From contig LQMQ01000049.1 of the NCBI GenBank assembly GCA_001515205.2, forward strand, positions 1 through 41,875: DNA of 41,875 bases, in the 5' to 3' direction. Shown here one piece after another: positions 38,348-41,875 of this stretch; within the stretch, counting starts at the first letter, position 1; each line of letters opens with the position of its first letter. Under the pieces are notes generated by a model. The model was given only the letters and a program-made list of their open reading frames with translations, did not search any database and was not told where the DNA came from. Position numbers and translations under genes: made by a program. Source of the stretch: Candidatus Hadarchaeum yellowstonense. Its GTDB lineage: Archaea > Hadarchaeota > Hadarchaeia > Hadarchaeales > Hadarchaeaceae.

Positions 38348-38905
38348 ATGAAGATGTATGTGAGAATACCAATTGATAGAATCGGCGCCGCGATTGGGTC
38401 TAACGGCGAAATCAAAAGGGAGATCGAGCGGCGCACCTCGACCAAGTTAACCTTCGACAGTGAAACTGGCTGCGTGAAGGTCGAGGCCGGAAATGATCCC
38501 CTCGGCGCGCTGAAGGCGGAAAACGTCCTCAAGGCAATCGCTCGCGGCTTCAGCTCTGAGCGGGCCTTCAGGCTGCTCGATGACGACCAGTTCCTCGAGA
38601 TCGTGGACATCACCGATTTTGCCGGTGACTCCGAACGCGCCATTTCCCGGCTCAGGGGCAGGGTCATCGGGGAAAAGGGAAAGACGAGAGAAACAATCGA
38701 GCGCTTGACCGATACCTACGTATCGATCTACGGCAAAACCATTGCCGCGATCGGCAGCGCTGAACAGATCGCCGTGGCCCGCGAGGCCATCGAGATGCTG
38801 CTGAGCGGCCGGGAGCACGCCACCGTCTACAAGTTCCTCGAACGTAAGCGGAGGGAAGCGCGGGAGAACCTGTTGGCGGCAAAACAGCAGGGAACCTATA
38901 TATAG
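38348..38905 (+). CDS. KH-domain RNA-binding protein, archaeal Dim2/Pno1 type
   Basis: Archaeal Dim2-like proteins are relatives of eukaryotic Pno1/Dim2, which act with Dim1 and Nob1 in late small-subunit maturation. The 185 residues start MYVRIPIDRIGAAIGSNGEI, a first KH-like unit with GSNG loop, and continue with DITDFAGDSERAISRLRGRV and the second KH GEKGKTRETIERLTDTYVSI, then GKTIAAIGSAEQIAVAREAI. ATG 38348 and 38354 are both possible; GGTG spacing favours the second. The last codons (TAT ATA TAG) double as a TATA box for the next gene. Confidence 0.88.
   Translation: MKMYVRIPIDRIGAAIGSNGEIKREIERRTSTKLTFDSETGCVKVEAGNDPLGALKAENVLKAIARGFSSERAFRLLDDDQFLEIVDITDFAGDSERAISRLRGRVIGEKGKTRETIERLTDTYVSIYGKTIAAIGSAEQIAVAREAIEMLLSGREHATVYKFLERKRREARENLLAAKQQGTYI
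38896..38905 (+). promoter_or_regulatory. TATA box overlapping the end of the Dim2-like gene
   Basis: CTATATATAG, which includes the stop codon of the upstream gene, lies 22-32 nt before the ATG at 38928. That spacing predicts a leaderless transcript for the small RHH-like gene and hence for the top6 genes behind it. Confidence 0.5.
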
Positions 38906-38927
38906 TAACAATACTAATGGCAATACG

Positions 38928-39068
38928 ATGAGTAAAGTTACTCTCAAGGTAGAAGACACCACGCACAAGAAACTTCTTGAGGTGGTGTCAAAACTACAGA
39001 TCAAAAAGGGCAGGAGAGTCACCATGGACGAGGCGATCCGGGAGCTGATAAATCATGCCGGATATTGA
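38928..39068 (+). CDS. Small ribbon-helix-helix-like protein (46 residues)
   Basis: Direct translation gives MSKVTLKVEDTTHKKLLEVV, then SKLQIKKGRRVTMDEAIREL and INHAGY. An alternating beta strand (VTLKVE) followed by two helices separated by a GRRVTMDE turn is the plan of MetJ/Arc or VapB-like ribbon-helix-helix DNA-binding proteins and short antitoxins. No toxin gene of recognised type follows. It has its own TATA box and no ribosome site, so is likely leaderless. Its 3' end overlaps the next small ORF by 14 nt and leads into topoisomerase VI. Alternatives are a transcription regulator of the top6 genes or an orphan antitoxin. Confidence 0.65.
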   Translation: MSKVTLKVEDTTHKKLLEVVSKLQIKKGRRVTMDEAIRELINHAGY

Positions 39069-39195
39069 AAATGACCTGATGTCCTTCGCGAGGGAAAGCG
39101 CGGCGAAGATTTGGCTGGTTTCTATGGAGAAAATAGTTTCGCTAACCCCACCGCCAAACTCGTTTATGTCCGGCGGCGGAGGAAAGACCTGGTGA
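39055..39195 (+). CDS. Hypothetical 46-residue protein upstream of top6B
   Basis: The ORF from ATG 39055 reads MPDIENDLMSFARESAAKIW, then LVSMEKIVSLTPPPNSFMSG and GGGKTW before TGA. I recognise no family. It has an amphipathic N-terminal helix, a PPP break and a Gly-rich end. GGAG lies about 10 nt upstream. It overlaps the preceding small gene by 14 nt and ends 7 nt before top6B. Its last codons and stop build the GGTGAT ribosome site of top6B, suggesting coupled translation. It could be a leader peptide, a small partner of topoisomerase VI, or not translated. Confidence 0.4.
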   Translation: MPDIENDLMSFARESAAKIWLVSMEKIVSLTPPPNSFMSGGGGKTW

Positions 39196-39202
39196 TGGAT
39201 CC

Positions 39203-40771
39203 ATGAAGAGCCTTGCCGACGAAATTTTCGCCGAATTCAGGGAACACAGCGTCAGCGAGTTCTTCCGCAGAAACGCCGCGATGCTGGGCTACACGGGCAA
39301 GATCCGCTCGCTGACGACCATTGTCCACGAGGCTGTGACCAATGCCATAGACGCGGCCGAGGAGGCCGGCATTCTGCCCAAGGTCAACGTCATCATCAAG
39401 AGGGTCAACGACGAGCCGGAGCACTTCAAGGTCATCATCGAGGACAACGCCTCAGGCATACCGGAACAGTACATCCCGGATGTCTTCGGTAAGATGCTGG
39501 CTGGGACCAAGCTGCACCGGGCAATGCAACAGCGCGGGCAACAGGGCATCGGAATTTCTGGTTGCGTGATGTTCGGGCAGATCACCTCAGGCAAGCCCAC
39601 AACCGTGATTACCTCGACCGGCAACGGCGAGGTGATCCGCGCAGACGTCATGATCGATGTCGACCGGAACCAGGGCAAGATCTTGAACAAGGAGAAGTTC
39701 AAGGAAAAGTGGCGGGGCACCAGGGTGGAGATAGAGGCTAAGGAGGTCGCCTACATGCGCTCCCGCTACGGCCCCTTCAACTACCTGCGCATGACCGCCA
39801 TCGCCAATCCCCACGTAAAGATCACCTTTGTCGAGCCTGATGGCACCCTCACCGTCTTCGAAAACGCGGTAAACAAGGTGCCGGAGAGGCCCAGGCCGAT
39901 GCCGCTGCACCCCTGGGGAATAATGTCGGATGACCTGCTGGTGCTGGCCAAGCGCACCAAGGCGAGAACCGTTTCCGGCCTGTTGTCGACCGAACTCTCG
40001 CGGGTGAGCAAACAGAAGGCCGAAGAGGTCTGCCGGCTCGCCGGTGTTTCTCCGGAAAAGAAACCCTCCGAACTCACCTGGGAAGAGGCCGAAAAAATCG
40101 TCTCCGCCTTCAAGCAGGTCAAGCTGCTGGCTCCGCCGACTTCGGGGCTCAGGCCGATTGGGGCTGCAGACCTGGAGAACGGCATGCGCCAGATACTGAA
40201 CCCGGACTTTGTCTACACGGTCACGCGTCCGCCGAAGGTCTACCGGGGTGGTTTGCCCTTCATCGTTGAGGTCGGGATAGCCTACGGGGGCAACGCGGGA
40301 AAGGCTCCGGAGGGCAAGGGGGACAACGAGACCATGGAGGGGGAGGTGGGAATGGACCTCATCAGGTTCGCCAACCGGGCACCGCTCATCTTCGACCAAG
40401 GTGGCTGCGCCATCACCGCCGCCGCGCGCAGCATCGACTGGCGCCGCTACGGGGTGGACATCACCAACGCCCCGCTGACGCTGTTCGTCAACATCTCCTC
40501 GGCCTACGTGCCTTACACTTCCGCAGGAAAACAATCGATCGCGGATGAGCCCGAGATCATCAACGAGACCAGGACGGCGATCATGGAGGCGGCAAGGGAA
40601 CTAAAGAAGTTCCTCTACCGCAGGCTCAAGGCAAAGGAGAGGCAGGAGAGGGCGGGCATCTTCGAGAAATTCCTCCCGGTGGTCGCCCGCAAGGCGGCAA
40701 GGCTGGCCGGGGTCGAGGAACCCGACATCAAGCCCCTGCTGAAGAAGATCGCGGGTGTGGAACATGACTAG
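39203..40771 (+). CDS. top6B: Type II DNA topoisomerase VI subunit B
   Basis: Top6B is the GHKL ATPase of the archaeal type IIB topoisomerase that decatenates and relaxes DNA. The 522 residues carry the N-box [16 protein letters not shown] (Glu43, Asn47), the G1 box [20 protein letters not shown], the G2 box [10 protein letters not shown], a helix-two-turn-helix region near 255-310 ([20 protein letters not shown]) and the transducer domain. ATG 39203 follows GGTGAT with a 6-nt spacer. It overlaps the preferred top6A start by 8 nt. Confidence 0.97.
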   Translation: MKSLADEIFAEFREHSVSEFFRRNAAMLGYTGKIRSLTTIVHEAVTNAIDAAEEAGILPKVNVIIKRVNDEPEHFKVIIEDNASGIPEQYIPDVFGKMLAGTKLHRAMQQRGQQGIGISGCVMFGQITSGKPTTVITSTGNGEVIRADVMIDVDRNQGKILNKEKFKEKWRGTRVEIEAKEVAYMRSRYGPFNYLRMTAIANPHVKITFVEPDGTLTVFENAVNKVPERPRPMPLHPWGIMSDDLLVLAKRTKARTVSGLLSTELSRVSKQKAEEVCRLAGVSPEKKPSELTWEEAEKIVSAFKQVKLLAPPTSGLRPIGAADLENGMRQILNPDFVYTVTRPPKVYRGGLPFIVEVGIAYGGNAGKAPEGKGDNETMEGEVGMDLIRFANRAPLIFDQGGCAITAAARSIDWRRYGVDITNAPLTLFVNISSAYVPYTSAGKQSIADEPEIINETRTAIMEAARELKKFLYRRLKAKERQERAGIFEKFLPVVARKAARLAGVEEPDIKPLLKKIAGVEHD

Positions 40772-41873
40772 GGAAGCTACCTCTCTGGAAATAAAGCACC
40801 GGCAGAGGGCGCTGAAGGCCCTGGCTGAACTGGGGATGAAGATAGTGGAGGACATCAAAAATGGTCAGCCACCGAAGCTCAAGATCCCGTCGCGGAGCAC
40901 CTCCAACATCATCTATGATAAAAAGAACCGCTACTTCGTCCTCGGGCCACATTACGGCGTCAGGTCGGCTGGGAGCATGAAGCAGATCAAGAAGATCGCG
41001 CAGCTGCTCTGCACGGCCGACTTCGCCCGGGAGCTCATCGAGAGCGGCAAGTTCGCCACCCTCAGGGAAATGTACTACACGGCAGAGGGCTGGGAGGTCG
41101 GCCCCTTCCACGACCAGAGCGAGTCGGACGCCATCATCGAGGACCTGGAGGCGACCTTCGGGCTGAAGCGGGAGAGCCTCGGGCTGACCCCGGAGGAGGA
41201 TGGTGCCGCCGTCTACGGGCAGATCGTGTTTCGCGAGGGTGACGTGACCATTGACGCCACCAAAGCCGGCAGGGGCGGCTACACCATCCCGCCGACGATC
41301 GATGATGTTGAGTTCGTGAAGTGCAAAGCAAAGAGGATCATCGCCGTGGAGACGATGGGTATGTATCACCGGCTGATCCAGGAGGAGGCGTGGAAGAAAT
41401 TCGATGCCCTGATCGTGGGGCTCAAGGGACAGGCAGCCCGCGCCACCCGGAGGTTCCTGAAGAGGGCGAACGAGGAGCTGGGGCTGCCCGTCTACCTCAA
41501 CTGCGACGGCGACCCCTTCGGCTACCACATTGGGATGGTCATCATCTCCGGGAGCGCCAACCTGGCCTACATCAACCACGAGCTGGCCGTCCCGGATGCC
41601 AAGTACATCGGCGTCACCGCCAGCGACATCGTCAACTACAAGCTGCCCACGGACAAGCTGCGTGAGCTGGACATCGCCCGCCTGAAGCAGCTGCTCAAGG
41701 ATCCCAGGTACAACACCGAGTTCTGGCAGTACGAGATCAAGAAGATGCTCGAGATCGGGAGGAAGGCGGAGCAGCAGGCGTTCGCGAAGTACGGGCTGGC
41801 CTATGTGGTGAACGAGTACCTGCCGGCGAAGCTGAAGGAGGTCGAGGGGCAGCAGTTCCTGGGCAAGGTGTGA
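40764..41873 (+). CDS. top6A: Type II DNA topoisomerase VI subunit A (Spo11-like)
   Basis: Top6A is the DNA-cleaving subunit and homologue of meiotic Spo11. The 369 residues have the 5Y-CAP domain with the catalytic tyrosine motif [12 protein letters not shown] (Tyr105 likely nucleophile) and the TOPRIM domain with Glu196 (IAVETMGM) and the Asp248/Asp250 pair in [15 protein letters not shown] 40764 lies behind GGTG, inside the last codons of top6B. An in-frame GTG at 40755 is less likely. The TGA at 41871-41873 is 2 nt from the window end, so the gene is complete. Confidence 0.97.
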   Translation: MTREATSLEIKHRQRALKALAELGMKIVEDIKNGQPPKLKIPSRSTSNIIYDKKNRYFVLGPHYGVRSAGSMKQIKKIAQLLCTADFARELIESGKFATLREMYYTAEGWEVGPFHDQSESDAIIEDLEATFGLKRESLGLTPEEDGAAVYGQIVFREGDVTIDATKAGRGGYTIPPTIDDVEFVKCKAKRIIAVETMGMYHRLIQEEAWKKFDALIVGLKGQAARATRRFLKRANEELGLPVYLNCDGDPFGYHIGMVIISGSANLAYINHELAVPDAKYIGVTASDIVNYKLPTDKLRELDIARLKQLLKDPRYNTEFWQYEIKKMLEIGRKAEQQAFAKYGLAYVVNEYLPAKLKEVEGQQFLGKV

Positions 41874-41875
41874 AC

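Noticed and set aside
39587-40534. A long minus-strand frame opposite top6B
   Set aside because: Shadow of top6B, with repetitive Gly/Asp/Val/His composition typical of antisense to GC-rich coding sequence.

Overview
This is an archaeal chromosome segment. The evidence is a split-A/undivided-B RNA polymerase operon (H, B, A', A''), EF-1 alpha, the archaeal/eukaryotic-type ribosomal proteins (S4e, L14e, L19e, L30e, L32e, L34e), aIF1/SUI1, Rpp29, Cbf5, RtcB with archease, an aDim2-type KH protein and topoisomerase VI. Shine-Dalgarno sites read AGGTGATC or parts of it, matching the 3' end of archaeal 16S rRNA. Gene order resembles Euryarchaeota-like lineages, and the single-chain RpoB argues against most methanogens and halophiles. 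I cannot name the phylum from sequence alone. No mobile element, CRISPR array or prophage was seen, and no gene-free stretch exceeds about 200 bases.

Layout. (1) 1-9602, minus strand: rpoH-rpoB-rpoA1-rpoA2-rpl30e-nusA, then a fresh promoter and rps12-rps7-tuf, with tuf cut by the window edge. tRNA-Lys(UUU) sits just upstream of rpoH. (2) 9746-13390: a non-oxidative pentose phosphate block, with a split transketolase and ribulose-phosphate epimerase on the minus strand and an unusually long TalC-like transaldolase on the plus strand. (3) 13457-14983: rps13-rps4-rps11, then an intron-containing tRNA-Ser(GGA) with its own promoter and T-tract. (4) 15329-34160, minus strand: an almost gap-free superoperon of about 19 kb running rtcB, SPOUT methyltransferase, L3-L4-L23-L2-S19-L22-S3-L29, aIF1, Rpp29, S17-L14-L24-S4e-L5-S14-S8-L6-L32e-L19e-L18-S5-L30-L15, secY, adk, EMC3-like insertase, L34e, cmk, L14e, cbf5. 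(5) 34216-38148, minus strand: archease, a P-type cation ATPase, tRNA-Ser(UGA) and a DUF996 membrane protein. (6) 38348-41873, plus strand: aDim2-type KH protein, two 46-residue ORFs, top6B and top6A.

The window is mostly the information-processing core: transcription, ribosome assembly, initiation, rRNA/tRNA modification, tRNA processing, membrane protein insertion and DNA topology. RtcB plus archease would ligate exons such as those of the intron-bearing tRNA-Ser here.

The most unusual signals are: (a) SecY carries a roughly 47-residue insert with three tandem EF-hand/dockerin-like calcium loops in its first extracytoplasmic loop; (b) the gene for aIF1, the start-codon fidelity factor, appears to begin at a non-canonical CTG; (c) a 12-nt tRNA-Ser intron that fits the bulge-helix-bulge rules; (d) an EMC3-like insertase with a signal peptide and an extra N-terminal domain; (e) a roughly 59-residue insert in the transaldolase; (f) two tiny overlapping genes coupled to topoisomerase VI.
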